Below, piece by piece: positions 30,686 through 42,554 of a DNA stretch of 64,000 nt (within the stretch, counting starts at the first letter, position 1; every line of letters begins with the position of its first letter). The stretch is from Trebouxia sp. TZW2008. Its lineage: Eukaryota > Chlorophyta > Trebouxiophyceae > Trebouxiales > Trebouxiaceae. Made by a program: the position numbers and the translations under genes. The notes below the pieces were generated by a model. The model ran no database searches and was not told the DNA's origin. It saw nothing but the letters and a program-made list of their open reading frames with translations. The DNA is taken from assembly GCA_002118135.1 (NCBI GenBank), contig BDIU01000370.1, forward strand, positions 87,299 through 151,298, read 5' to 3'.

Positions 30686-33212
30686 ATGAAACGCATATTT
30701 GGCACCAGGAAGGAGAAGCCAAAAGCCCCCACGCTCGACGAGGCAACTGGGAGGCTAGATTCAAGAGGCAATGTGTAAGCAGCTACCGGCTAAATGCATG
30801 CAAGCAGGCTGCAGTATGACAACAGCATCAAAGACAGGCCCACGTTCATGAAAAGCTGGCTTGGCTGCCTCTGTAACAGAGCCCTGTTCCATCTTACAGG
30901 CTTGACGAGAAGATTAGAAAGCTTGATGAGCAGCTAGCACAGCATAGAGCTCAGATCAAGAAATGCCGGCCTGGCCCAGCGCAGGAAGCTGCTAAGCGGC
31001 GAGCACTTCAGGTGAGGATCATCTCACTCGAAATGAAGCACGTCATGCAAAGCATGCATACCTTGTCATGGCATACAAATGATACAACAGCATTGCACAA
31101 AATCATGTCAAAATAGCGTTGTCAGTGACTGATCATTCACGTTTTGTCTTTGTGATTGCAAACACATGACAGACACTGCTGCGTTGATGCATTTTTCACT
31201 TCTGCTATGCAAGAGGCTTTCTCACCAATATGCGTACAGACAGCTTGAACCAGCACATTTAACAAGCACATGGGCAGTGTAATCTCAGTTTGACCACAGC
31301 ACCTCTGCTCGTCAGCACAGGACAGCATGCACTTGTCAGGCAGCTCATGCTGCTGCTTTAAGTTTGCAACAAATTCTGCCAAGAGTCCTTCTCAGCAATG
31401 TGCAAAGACAGACTCTGAAGCAGCACCATCAGCAAGCAGATGGGCAACTCATGCCTGCATCTCGTCACAGCTTCATCTGCTCTTCAGCACAGGGCAGCAT
31501 ACATGCGTTGACCAGCTTGTGCTGCTGAAATGGATTACTGACGCCAATCAGCAATCCATCTTTGGCAAAGTGAAGACAATACAGAAGAAGCAAAAATCAA
31601 ACTTGCCTGCTCAATGTGGTTTCCTTTCCACATTTGCTTATGTGTCAAACCTTTGCAGAAGCCACGATTAATTGTTTTGACCCACTGAAAAGCATCCCAC
31701 TTTGAACCAAGCTGAGCAAAGGCTGCCACTTTACGCTACTTCGCTGCTGCAGGTCTTGAAGCAGAAACGGCTGTATGAGAATCAGCGGGGACAGCTCATG
31801 AACCAGCAGTTCAACGTGGACCAGACGTCCTTTGCATTGCAGTCCATGCAGGACAGTGTACAGACGGTGCAAGCCATGAAAGCAGCAGGCAAGGAGCTCA
31901 AAGCAGCTTTCAAGCAGCCAGAGCTAAACATCAACAGCATAGAGAACTTGCAGGATGACCTAGCAGACATGATGGTGCGCTTCATGATGTTACAGGACGC
32001 CATGCACACTGCAATGACTGATGCACAATGCGTGTATGGTCATTCACCAAGCAGTCTATATTGTGGGCTGCTGCGGTTGTGTGTATCATAATCCAGCGGC
32101 ATGGACAGCATATTTGTCCTAGCATAGCATGCACCAGCATTGTGTGTACAGTTGTGCATCAAATGTACTGTAAGCTGCTGCGTCCATGTGTGCAGCTCAA
32201 GATATACTCATGGCCATGGACAGCCCATTCAAGCTGCATATTGAAATGCTAGGGGTGAAGGTGTTGCATGACGAGGCATTACATTGCAATCAGACCTGCA
32301 CCTGTCAATACTCATCTGACTCAAGTTGTCGTAGTAAGTGTGCTCTGACTGCTGCTTTATCAAGATCACAAACAACTGCAAAAATGCATTGCTGTTGTTT
32401 TAGCTTGGATCCGATGATCGCCTACCTCTGACACATGTACATGAACATGTACATCAGCTGGAGGGCAGCAGCATTACTTCAGCAGAAAATCACTGACTAT
32501 TGGAATGCCTGTTCATTGGTGACCTCTGCTTGTGTTCATGTATGTGACATTGCTTGCAGGATATGCATCAAGAGATACAGGACGTGCTTGGGCAGAACTT
32601 TGGCATTCCCGATGACATAGATGAGGATGAGTTGATGGAGGAGTTGGACGCTCTTGAGGACGACTTGACAGCGGATACAGAAGCAAATGCTGATGGTGTT
32701 CCCTCGTATCTTCAGGTGAGCCTTTGCCTCACTGCGCTCAGGTCTCTGCCAGGGTTGCATCAATGCTGCCATTGCTGTTGTCAGTGAAATATCAGTGGAT
32801 CAACGTTGTCCCCTTGAGACAATGAAGAGCTGCTCAAAGGGCATGCAGCAGTTGCTTGCTGCTGCAACATGAGCAAAAAATTGGCAACTGCATGTCTGCT
32901 AGCTGCTCGATGTGGAAAGTTTCACATGCAAGCATGTCAATGGTTCCCCTGACTGCAAAGGTTGTTGAGAGTCTTGCTTGTGATGAATGCCGGTCTCCTG
33001 AGTATCTGTCATCAAGGGCACATGAGAGACAAGCATCTGATCAAATTGTGTGTCACGTATATACTTGTTACACTGTCCAGCAGTTTCGATGCCTCAAGTG
33101 CACTGTGTAGGAGCAAGACTTGCCTGAAGCTCCGTCGGCGCGACCAGGTCATGCTGCACCAGCGCAAGGAGAGGATGAGTTTGGCTTGCCAGCAGTGCCT
33201 CAAAGAACATGA
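30686..33212 (+). CDS. VPS60: Charged multivesicular body protein 5 / VPS60 (ESCRT-III associated)
   Basis: Snf7-family coiled-coil protein that binds LIP5/Vta1 and helps Vps4 disassemble ESCRT-III on endosomes. Five exons, 30686-30774, 30900-31011, 31753-31974, 32560-32715, 33111-33212, join in phase; 226 aa (human CHMP5 is 219). It starts MKRIFGTRKEKPKAPTLDEA. Core helices: LDEKIRKLDEQLAQHRAQIK, VLKQKRLYENQRGQLMNQQF, NVDQTSFALQSMQDSVQTVQ and MKAAGKELKAAFK. The acidic region is IPDDIDEDELMEELDALED, and the C-terminal tail LPAVPQRT matches the conserved end of plant homologues. Intron 2 (741 bp) contains a two-copy tandem repeat of about 180 bp (31150-31530). Confidence 0.95.
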
Positions 33213-34034
33213 CAGTCTGTTTGTAAATCCTCATTGCCCAAGTCAGTTTTACTGACTGCCTGCACTCCTTTTCTGCAATTTTCGAATCTCCGGCGTGTGG
33301 GTCTTGTTGGTACTGCTGCTTTTGTATGGTATTGTCAGATGGGCTACTGCAAAGTCACAATGCATAGCTTGCTTCATGTCAGTCACATTGATTATGATAA
33401 GTGATATGTGAACCCAGCTGTCCTGGGCCCCTGACAGCATGCTGTTGTTGATGACTGAACGCAATTGCGCATCTGACTACTGTGTACATGACATGTGCCA
33501 CTGCAGCTTGCCTGCTCTTGCAGAGATGGATTGCCGTTCTGATCAGACAAGACAAGAAAACAGATTGCTTCTGTTGCAAAGCAAACAGGTCAAATCTTGT
33601 ACAGGACAGCTTCATAATGTAAAGCCCTCAGACTGTTGAGTCAGCTGCAGCAGAATTTGATGTCAATGTCTCATTGGTCAAGTACAGGGCAACAGCACCA
33701 CATCTGCTCTGTGAAGCTTTGTTGCAACATATGCAGAACTGGATGCCATCTTTGAACGAGCAATACATCAGTGTTCCATCTTTGCAAGTCCATTCAGGTC
33801 AGCCTCTGGTAGACCATAGACTTGAGTCTCAAAGTAGCTAATGCCATGACACCAGCTCTCTTGAGGCTTTCTATTCTACAACTGTTGGATGAACTGCAAC
33901 AGAAGCAGTCAGAGTTCGCCTTGAAAGAACCACTTCTTTGCAGTGTGAGGGTTTGCAGGGCAAATCAGGGTTCTTGAGGCCCATGACCGCAGTCTGTGCG
34001 CAAGTTGACACTTAATACGTGCACATTCAGAGCA
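33213..34034. other. Gap before SRP RNA
   Basis: 822 bp. I see no gene. The last 40 bp should include the Pol III upstream elements of the SRP RNA gene: an AT-rich TTAATAC box at 34012-34018 sits about 25-30 bp before the inferred RNA start. Confidence 0.4.
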
Positions 34035-34336
34035 TGCATGTCGCATCGGCGGGGGTCACGGCCCGCAGTCACCCGAGTGGGGATTGGCGTGTGCGGTTTG
34101 GTTGCCTTTGGCAGCGGCCCATGCACAGCTGTTGAGAGCGTGCCCAATTCAAGGTCAGTAACTGCAACAGCTGTTGGGCGGAGGCCCGTCAGTTGTGGAC
34201 GTTAGAGAAGGGCACAATGGCTTAGGCCGGGAACGGAGCAAGCTCTAGCCCTCTCACTGATCGGTGAATGGATAACATGCTTAAGGTTGATCATGGATTC
34301 TCCGCAGTCACTGGCGCATCGATACCACATGCCTTT
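34035..34336 (+). ncRNA. SRP RNA: Signal recognition particle (7SL) RNA
   Basis: The Alu-domain block CACCCGAGTGGGGATTGGCG and following TGTGCGG (about 34070-34096) match the plant 7SL segment of the type ACCCGAGYGGGG...GGUGNUGCGG. Helix 8 of the S domain, the SRP54-binding hairpin, is at 34223-34250: GGCTTAGGCCGGGAACGGAG then CAAGCTCTAGCC, with the universal GGAA loop and AGCA side of the symmetric loop, closed by GGCT/AGCC. The 3' strand of helix 5 (TCCGCAGTCAC, about 34301) can pair with GTGTGCGG in the 5' part. A TTTTT at 34334-34338 is the Pol III stop. Length is about 300 nt, as expected. Both ends are approximate, and I have not folded it by computer. Confidence 0.75.
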
Positions 34337-34755
34337 TTGGATTTTTTCCTTTTGATCGAAAGCCGCAACATTTCCTTCTGTTCGATTCAGGCCTATGCAT
34401 TATTGCACGCCTTGTTACGCACTGATTTTCATGAAAATTATGCAATTCAAGATCACGCTCACAGCATTTCACTGCCTCAAATGCAGCTGAGAAAAGCATT
34501 GCTCAGTCGTCTGCAGGTACAGACGGCCTTGAACATTTCGGCACGGTTGCTGTTACTTGCACTTGAAGTGACTTGATTGGAAGTGCAAAATTAGTCACCA
34601 GTTGCAAGGCTTCACGATTAAGATGACATCGCTGCGATCACAGCTGTGCATCCGCTTTGGCTTTGATCGGACAGCAATGTTGGATTGACGTAGCTGAATT
34701 GTAAAAACGAGCAATCTGAGTAAGTGCATAAGTGTTCCAATACATCCGGCGCTGC
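34337..34755. other. Gap between SRP RNA and lumenal protein gene
   Basis: 419 bp. It begins with two T-runs (34334-34338, 34342-34347) that would end Pol III transcription. The remainder is the 5' region of the next gene. Confidence 0.4.
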
Positions 34756-35685
34756 ATGCTTCTTGCATGCCGGTTGCACTCAGTTCAGCCGAGGCTTCTT
34801 TCTGTGACGCGTCACACCTTTCAAAGCAATCGGCAGAGGCAGTCACAGAGTCGCAGCTCACACACCGTCACTTGCAAGCAGAACAGCAACGACACAGCGT
34901 GGGCAGCTGTTCTGCTTGCTTCTGCAGTTGCCTTGACCCCTGCGTTCGCAACATCCGCTTCGTCCGACTATGTCAGCGTGCAAGAAAGGATCAATCAGCG
35001 CAGTGTACTACGAGACAGAGCAGCCTCTCGATACACCCCGTCTGCAGACGCAGCGTCCAGCATACCCATCCAGGAGCAGGCAAGATGACTGCTGACCAGG
35101 CGTTTTGTGTTCTGCCTCTTCTGACAGTAGTCTTGGCACAGGTCAAGCAGGTCAAAGAGCTCTCCTCGAAGGCTCAGGCAGCAGTAGATGCTGAAGACTA
35201 TGAGCAGGTACTGCAGAGACGGTGCCTTTTGCAACAATGCCAGGGCACTTGTCCCAAGCAACTGCATGTTTGTTTCAAACAAAGCTTTTCACAATTGGGA
35301 CCTTGAAATGTACCCACAATAGAATGCATGAATGCAGGCCTTGAAGACCTATTCGCAAATCACGCACACCTACCCTGACCTGGCAATAGTGCAATATGCA
35401 AGGGTGAAGCATGCTCTAATGTTGTTTCAGTCAGGCAAAACAATAGATGCTGTTCTAGAAATGGAGGGACAGGAAGAAGAGATGCGAGGAAATGCTGAAG
35501 TGCATGCTGCTCTGGCTGCAATGCTGTACTCAGAAACCCCTAGGCAAATCCTCAGGGCTGAGACACAATGGGAAATTGCTAGAGAGTTTGATGAAAGATA
35601 TGGCAACCTGGACTGGGTGAAACGCGAGAAGCAGTGGCCTCCCAAAATGCAACTTGCGCTGAGCAGCTTTCTCAACCTGACATGA
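34756..35685 (+). CDS. Thylakoid-lumen protein, TPR-like helical
   Basis: Three exons, 34756-35079, 35142-35207 and 35338-35685, join in phase 0; 245 aa. A Ser/Arg/Gln-rich transit peptide precedes a hydrophobic lumen signal AWAAVLLASAVALTPAFA with an AFA cleavage site near residue 64. The mature part is alpha-helical and reads like TPR repeats (KAQAAVDAEDYEQALKTYSQ, ITHTYPDLAIVQYARVKHAL). It ends with a conserved-looking block: FDERYGNLDWVKREKQWPP. I know similar plant and algal lumen proteins of unknown role with this RY...WV...R.WPP end, but cannot name one. Intron 1 begins GCAAGA after CAG, a GC-AG intron. With a GT donor assumed the frame would stop 2 codons later, so the GC donor is needed. 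Confidence 0.75.
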
Positions 35686-35958
35686 CAATGCTAGTTTGTG
35701 GCAACATACCTTTAGCCTGAGCAAGTTTGGGATGGAGTGCTATTGAGGCACCTACCCCTCTTGCTGCTGCCACTGTAATTATACGTGGTGGTAGTCCGCA
35801 ATTGCTGCAGAGATCAGCTTCATCAGAGCCAGTCAGAACATCAGCAATAGACTGCTTGGAAGCCACCAAGAGCTAATTAAATTGGTGATGTCTTGACGCT
35901 AGAACCTGGCTGTCACTACATGGATGCAAGGGTGCAGAGGCTGGGCAACTTCAGCAGC

Positions 35959-35989
<31 letters not shown>

Positions 35990-37387
35990 CTGTTGCTTCT
36001 AGCATTGGCAGGCAGCTTCTGCCACAACATGTCAAGCTGCTCTCATACCCTTGGCGAGCTATACATTGAATGCCGCTACCATCGGACCTCTGTACATCTC
36101 TGGTCTTCGTGGTATTTGCAGCAGGCCCAGATTGCCTAGGTACCTTGCTGAGCTGCAATTGTTGCCATTGACATTTTTGACAGCATGCCAGCCTGCTTGC
36201 TGCCCAAATGGTCAGGCTCAGAAGCAGCTGCCAGCTTTACGATGCTTGTGCTACGGCATATCTTCTGGTGTAGAAGCAATCATTTGTAACTCATGACAGC
36301 AGAGATCTTGCCTTTGAGGTTGCTGCTCAGTAATCTGCCAGCTGGGGCAGAGACTTTCAGCTCAACCAATGCTGTCTGTTTGCCATGCTTTGCTTGATTT
36401 GGTGCAGTATATTCTTGGCATTCCTGTCATTTGGTTCTTGGGGTCGTGACTTCTGCAGCACAAATGAATTTGGGCTAGAACCATATGTCAATTTGCAAAA
36501 CGTCTGCGCATCAGACATATAACGTCAACGGCAGATGGCACTTAGGATGATGCAAGTCTGTTCTCGTTGATTGATCCAAACACTTTTAGCTTTATGGTGT
36601 GATGCTGCTTAAGCTTGCATACATGGCAAAGATCATCAGACACACAGGACGCTTCATTGATTAGACCATTGGGATCTGGCACCAACCCAGCACATTGTCA
36701 TCATGTCCAGATAGCCTGAAAGCCACAGCTTCAAAGCAGCTCAAATGTGTTGTGATGAGCATAGCCTGAGAGAAATCACGGGACCAACCAAAAAGCGCGT
36801 CTGCAGCAGCGACTTCGAGCGCATTCAACGACCAAGTTGACGTCGGCTCAACCAAAGACGTTCAGCAAGGCATGCTGCAGAGCATTTGCTGCAGTTTGAG
36901 CGCTGACTGGGCCGTGCTTGGCTGATTGCAGCGGCGGCATGAAGGTATTGTGTGCTTGAATGGCTGGATTTCCGTCAAAAGTCGTTGCTTGTACGTGGTG
37001 GAAGACAGCTGCATCTGCACGTGCTTCCAGAGCAAATGCATGATTTATTTGCAGTGCTGGGCAGCTGCAAAGCTGTCACATTCAGGGCAGCAATCTCAGG
37101 CAGCTCACCTGCAAGAGTTGCAATACTGAAACAGTGTATTGCATGACTTTGCCAAAATTTGCCAACAGGATGCATCAATGTAGCGCATCACACTATGATT
37201 GTCTGTAGATTTTCCAATTGCAATGGCTGCCTCGCCTGCTCAATCCGCTCAAGCCTAGTGAGTGAAGCCTGTCAGACTTGACTGCATCAATGGCTTGACA
37301 CTTCCAGCGCATGTGCAAGCTGAACATTGAACAAGTATCACTTGTGATTGTTATTCAAGCTGCTCAAGCGCTGCTTGTGTTCTGCAG
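35686..37387. other. Unassigned stretch with possible exons and a (CAG)n run
   Basis: 1.7 kb. Three possible coding pieces, none placed in a gene: minus strand 35870-35712 (SIADVLTGSDEADLCSNCG and on to a GTATGT donor), minus strand 36855-36661 (64 codons to a stop, ALEVAAADALFGWSRDFSQ), and plus strand about 36943-37143 (RQLHLHVLPEQMHDLFAVLG). A CAG/GCA trinucleotide run occupies 35952-35990; an open frame through it encodes poly-Ala then poly-Leu and imitates a signal peptide. The plus-strand piece may be a 5' exon of the exonuclease gene. Confidence 0.3.
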
Positions 37388-40122
37388 GGTGATGTTGCAC
37401 AGGCACGAGATGCACTTGTCTATGCAGTCAGCAAAAGCCATGGCTCACACACAGAGGACATTATCAGGAGGACATTATCAGGGCAATAGCTGACGCATGC
37501 CCATATGAGGGCCTGCGTTCATGCGCCGGCAACCTGGTGTTGGTGCCTGTGAAGTTCAAATTTGTCAGCCAATACATCCAAGATAATTGTCCTGATGAGG
37601 AGTTTGAAGATGATTGGTGCTACACAGATGAAGAATATGATGGTGAGTACTCAGACGGCATACGCCAATGCAACAGGTACAGTGATCCTGTCAACGTGAT
37701 AGTGATGGCTGCTACATCAACACAAATGGTGTTGCAGATGTTGCTGAAGAAGCAGGAGACCAGTGGACCCTTACAGATCTGCTTGAGACTAACCAGTGTC
37801 AGCGTTACTTTACAATAGTGTATGGTTCAGCAGATTACCAGCCTCAGGTTGTAGCACGCCTGGGTACTTTGATCAGGCACCCACACACCACCCCTGTCCA
37901 GCACATCCTGTCGCAAATCAGAGTCATCCAGGTACACAGCAAGGATGCCCGCTACAAGCCAGCAATCAAGGAGTGCCATACGCCTCTGCAGCAGCCACTT
38001 GCTGCAAGCAACAGCCCATCCAACGTGAGGACTGTTCTATCCTCTTTCCTATGATTAGTCAATGCACTAGCTGGGTTTGCACTGCTTCATTTCCAGGCTG
38101 GTTTTGGTGCAGAGACTTGTATTGTGATGCTTAACAGCAAAGGTTCATCTGTTTACTTATACTTTTCTCTGTGGTGCTGCAAGTTTGGTCAAAGACACCT
38201 TGCAACTTGACATGCTGCTGTGTACAATTGCAACCCAAGTGTTTATTGGCATACTTGGAAGCAGTCTCCAACAAGGCTAATGTGACATTGCTGCACAGCT
38301 CAATGCTTTGATACTCACTGCATGCAGAATGCATGTCTGCGCAGAAATGTCATTGGGCAAGTTGTGTCAACAATGCATCTGGGTTTGCATCAAAGCGTTG
38401 CGCTGCTCTTGCCAGCCCTGTGCTTGATGATGACGGCAGGGCATGGGGTTGCAAGCTCTGTAATACGTAGGCTCAGGTCATCTTGGTCACCAGCATTGAG
38501 CAAACCAAGGAGCTGTGTGCTTCTGCCAAGGTCCAGGGCAGAGTTGGATTTGACTGTGAGGGATGCAGTCTATCCAAAGATGGACAGCTGTGCCTTGTTC
38601 AGGTGTGTGTGCTGCAAACTTGTGCAATCACCACTGGTCAGGTAAACAAGACCAGAGATGCAAAACTGCATGCCTGCTGTAGATAGTGCCTGTACATAAA
38701 AGACTTGTGGGCAGCGTCCGTGCATTCTGCATTGACCCTATTGCACAGCTGCCATGCCGCTGTTTGTGGCTGCTGCGGCATTGCCTGCGGTGTCAGTCAT
38801 AGCAGCTTTTGTCAAGATCTTGACATCTTCAAAGAGACAGCTTAATGAGTTGGTGCTTGCGACAAAGTACTTGTTGTGGCAACAGAACAGCCACAATTGA
38901 TGCCTGCGCAGATGTCGAGAGCATGAGGCTTGCTGTGATTGCAGGTGCAAGTGAAGGGCATGTGCTATCTGTTTGACGTACTCCAAGCCAGTGCAGGCAT
39001 CATGGCTCAACTGAAGCTTCTGTTGGAGGACCCAGCTATCATGAAAGTAGTGCATGACTGCAGGCAAGACTCAGCTGCTCTTTTGCACCAGAAGGGCATT
39101 GATGTGAGGAACTTGTTTGACACACAGGTATAGTTTCAGCACCAGAACATGCAGATCAACTCTAAGATTTAAATTGGTAAAAGGCTTTGCATCCGTCGTC
39201 TGCAGGCAATTGTGTTGCCACAGCTGCGTCGAGTTGCGGAAAGTCAGCCATCCTGAATGCTGTGCAGAATTTGTCCTTAGAGAGCGTATAGCTGCAGCCT
39301 TGCTAATTGACTTGCAGCAAAAGGGGCTGATACGGCGTCACACCTGCCAAGAAGTCACTGAAGACTTGCACTGCTCATGTCCTTCAACAGCATGACCCTG
39401 TTGTGTGAAGCTGGCATGCATCTCTTGACATTGTGGTTGCCAGGTGGCTTATGGGCTGACTGGTTTGTGGGAAGGAATGATCAGCGGGCAGCACCAACAA
39501 AGCCAACAGCGCATCAGCCTGCAAAAACTGCTTGGGGAATACAACCTGCCCATGGCGACCAAAGGTACAGACTATGCAGAGCCACAAGACAACGTACTCA
39601 TGAGCACCAAAGCGCAAACAGTCAAAACAACAAACAGCATTGCAGCTGAGAAGCTCTGGCAAGGGTCATATCTGCATGCACCAGAGATGGTCGTTGTATC
39701 ACGCTACTCAGCTGATGCCTGTGCAAATGCAGCACACAATTGTACTGGCCCGTCAGATTACGCAGACAGTGATTTGTTCCTGCTTTGCAGGTATGCAAGC
39801 TGAAACTATGAAGCAAGACAACAAACTATGGAAACAGCGCCCACTGACACAAGACATGATACAGCATGCTGCTGGGGATGTGTCACAGCTTCTTCAGTTG
39901 GCAGACAAACTCACAAACGACCTTGGCAACATCCATTTGAAACTGGTGCAATCTCTGAGCAAAGTATATTCTTGCTCACATCATGTGAACGCACAGCAGC
40001 GCAGCCAGAGTCGCCCTCTTGCCAATCCTGAATCACTAATTCCTCTTGGACCAGGGTCATGGTTGGGTCAGCTGTTTGTCCAGGCCAAAATCGAGCAGGA
40101 ACAAGCCTCTTCTGAGCTGTGA
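37388..40122 (+). CDS. 3'-5' exonuclease, EXD1/Egalitarian-like DEDD family; 5' end unknown, frame broken in first exon
   Basis: Exons 37388-37642, 37834-37931, 38477-38602, 38945-39127, 39444-39564 and 39791-40122; phases fit once a 14-bp tandem duplication in the first exon (37455-37482) is discounted. DEDD motifs: ExoI VGFDCEG (Asp and Glu ligands), ExoII VVHDCRQDSAALL, ExoIII HAAGDVSQLLQLAD (the usual Tyr is His, so DEDDh-like). Between them lie YGLTGLWEGMI and RISLQKLLGEYNL, as in Egalitarian/EXD1 and plant exonuclease-domain proteins. It probably acts on RNA. The upstream part (NLVLVPVKFKFVSQYIQDN, a Glu/Asp/Tyr stretch, HTTPVQHILSQIRVIQ) is of unknown type. With the duplication the frame stops at TAG 37487-37489, so this allele or assembly may be inactive. 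Confidence 0.7.
37455..37482 (+). repeat. 14-bp tandem duplication that shifts the reading frame
   Basis: AGGACATTATCAGG occurs twice without spacer. Removing one copy gives an open frame (SHTEDIIRAIADACPYEG) that reaches the donor at 37642 in the phase needed by the next exon. With both copies the frame ends in TAG a few codons on. Confidence 0.85.
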
Positions 40123-42554
40123 TATATTATGCTCAGGTCCAGATTGCAGCTACGATGCAAAGTTGCTGTGGCTTCTGCCTCACCTTCATAGCTCGTGCAT
40201 GGGAAAGTAAGACCTTCAGCAAGCTGAGTACGTGCATTTGCCTTGTGTGCTCTCGATGAATTCGGCATCGTGTCAAAGTATAGAACAGGCAACTTTTATT
40301 TTCCAATTGATGCTTTCAAGCAGCTGGTGCAGCATGCGTAGCGCTAGCTTTGATGAACCTGCAAACCAGCGTGGAGGGCAGTGCCAGGTGTTTCACTCAC
40401 AATGGCCGCCACAGCTGATCGTCATTCTGATCCCCCTTCGACTTACTACTTTACAATTGGGTAAAACCTCTGATACAATTGACAGGTGGCAGTAACAGTA
40501 ATGATAAAAACAACGAGCAATCACCAGGGACACACACTGACTGATCACACATCACACATCTTGTACCAATGCCTGCTGTCTGCACTGACACACTACACTC
40601 ACAGTACAGACTACATGATCACACCCAGTTCACTTTTGCAATACAGCAGCTCAATGCCAAATGAAGTAACATCTTGTTGCATCAACCAAGTCCCAGCCTT
40701 GCCATCTCCAACACAGCTGGCAACAGCACTCTCAGGACTGAATTGAGGAATCACTCTAGCACTCCATGGGCACGGCCTCCCATTCCTTGGTATTTCTGTT
40801 GACCGTTGCCTTGCAAGCAATATCATGTACAGCCTCCAGTTTACACCTGTAAGCCCTAGCCTTGCCCAGCTGTATCAATTGTGCATCAGCTCGGCGCCTC
40901 TGAAGCTGTGAAGCCTCCCATTCCAGCTGCATGGCTAGCAGCCAATGTGCTCTGCATAGACAGAGGACAAACAGTTGGAGTGTCTCCAATGCTGCACATA
41001 TGTGTGTAGCACTTACAGTCATCACACCTAAATGTACAGCATGAGAGGTATACAATGATGCCTGTATGTTGTGCATTGAGATGCAATTCACAGCGATGAA
41101 CAGCCATGTCAGGAAGCTTGAGAGGTGCATGTCAGCAAAGCAACAGCTGCAGACATGACACCATCTGTTGGGTCATGAAAGTTTGCTACACAGTCATCAT
41201 TACTGCATCTCCACACCCGCTGTGCTGCATGCAAAAAGCCTACGTACTTTTTGAGGGCAGCCAATCAAATCCTCAACAACAAGGCTTTACATGCTTGTTC
41301 ATGACGCGCAACCACAAATGATCTGTTGCACTGAAAGTGCAGCTCTCACCTCATGACAGGCAGGCCAAGCTGATGCAGCTCAGCCTCTGTGACAGACTGA
41401 GCGACTGCACAAAACTGCTCCACCTTGGCTTCAGCACTAATTGTGGTTGTTTGACCAGCGGCAGTCCCTGCTGATGCGGCTTTAAGGTGCATGTATGTGC
41501 TGAAGACCTGCACTCATCAAAACACAAAATTTGAGCATTCACAAGCTGCAGTGCATCAACTGACTAGAAGATACACAATGCTGCAAATCAGTTGCACTCA
41601 GACACGGCAACAAGGGCCAGTTTCTCTTCTTGGCCTGCTCCAAAACGACGTTAAAGTGACATAGTTGCTGACAGAGCAGACACACATCAATACTGACGTG
41701 CTATGGTTGCTCAGCTCAAATCAACAGCTGCTGATTTGGACATCTGAATGCTGCCACAGGTTTAATAGATGCTTGATGCAGCATGCCATGCTATTAATGC
41801 TCAACTCATGTCAATAGCATGATTGAGATGGCTATGGACTGTTATATGTGTACAGATTGCTTAGATCATCTTGGCAATACTGTTGAGTCAAGCCCACCTG
41901 ATCACTGCGCACTATTCTCTGGGCCTCAAAGGAAAAAGCGCAACTCCTTTTGGCTTGAGGCTCATCAGCACTGGCGTTATCCCTAGCCTCATGCCGCCGC
42001 TTCATGCCTGCAGATATGCGCAGATTTGGAATTCAAATACAGGTGCTCAAGAACCAACGCGTCTTGTAGAGCACCTGTATTTTGCACTCCCTGTACTCAG
42101 GTCACTACTATGGTCCCTAGCCTCAAACTGCCGCGCTGTAAATGGAATATTGTGCATACTGTACTGCTTATGTTCATGCCGATTTTCAAATCAAATGTCC
42201 TTATCATGATGCCTAACCCAAGCTGATCTGGCGAGACAGGACTTGGGGCCACATACTCAGCAGTTGTGCCGGAATGAGCACCAGGGCCTTCTGCTACTGT
42301 TCAAGTCAAACCTTACTGCAGATCCCTATGCAATCTTCCATGACAGCAATTATATCAAGAACTGACTGAAAACGACATGATACGTCTGGCTCAGCCTGGC
42401 TGCACAGCTTTTGGCATTGCTGCTATTGATTGCCTTGAAGCTCTCTCTGACATTACAATGCAAGTCTGTATGGCTGCTCTCAAAAAACCCGCAAACATGT
42501 GCATAGACAATGCGGTTGCATGCAACAACAGCAGAAGCTGAAGCAACTGGGACA
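40123..42554. other. Unassigned stretch with two possible minus-strand exons
   Basis: 2.4 kb between the exonuclease stop and the last clear exon of the large minus-strand gene. Possible minus-strand exons: 41507-41350 (VFSTYMHLKAASAGTAAGQ through QSVTEAELHQLGLPVM, good acceptor and donor) and 40926-40756 (LEWEASQLQRRRADAQLIQL ... to TAG). Their phases do not connect simply with each other or with the exon ending near 42563, so I leave them unassigned. A strong hairpin lies at 42035-42082. Confidence 0.35.
42035..42082. other. Hairpin with 14-bp perfect stem
   Basis: AAATACAGGTGCTC at 42035-42048 and its exact complement GAGCACCTGTATTT at 42069-42082, 20-nt loop. Inside the loop AAGA/TCTT can add more pairs. 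A small-RNA precursor or a transcript terminator structure are both possible; nothing decides. Confidence 0.7.

Noticed and set aside
33996..34205. Open frames on both strands in the GC-rich patch
   Set aside because: The patch is better explained as SRP RNA, with two conserved RNA motifs and a Pol III stop.
35924..36139. Short open frame starting with poly-Ala and poly-Leu that looks like a signal peptide
   Set aside because: The hydrophobic run is simply a CAG/GCA microsatellite read in one frame; the rest shows no conservation signals.
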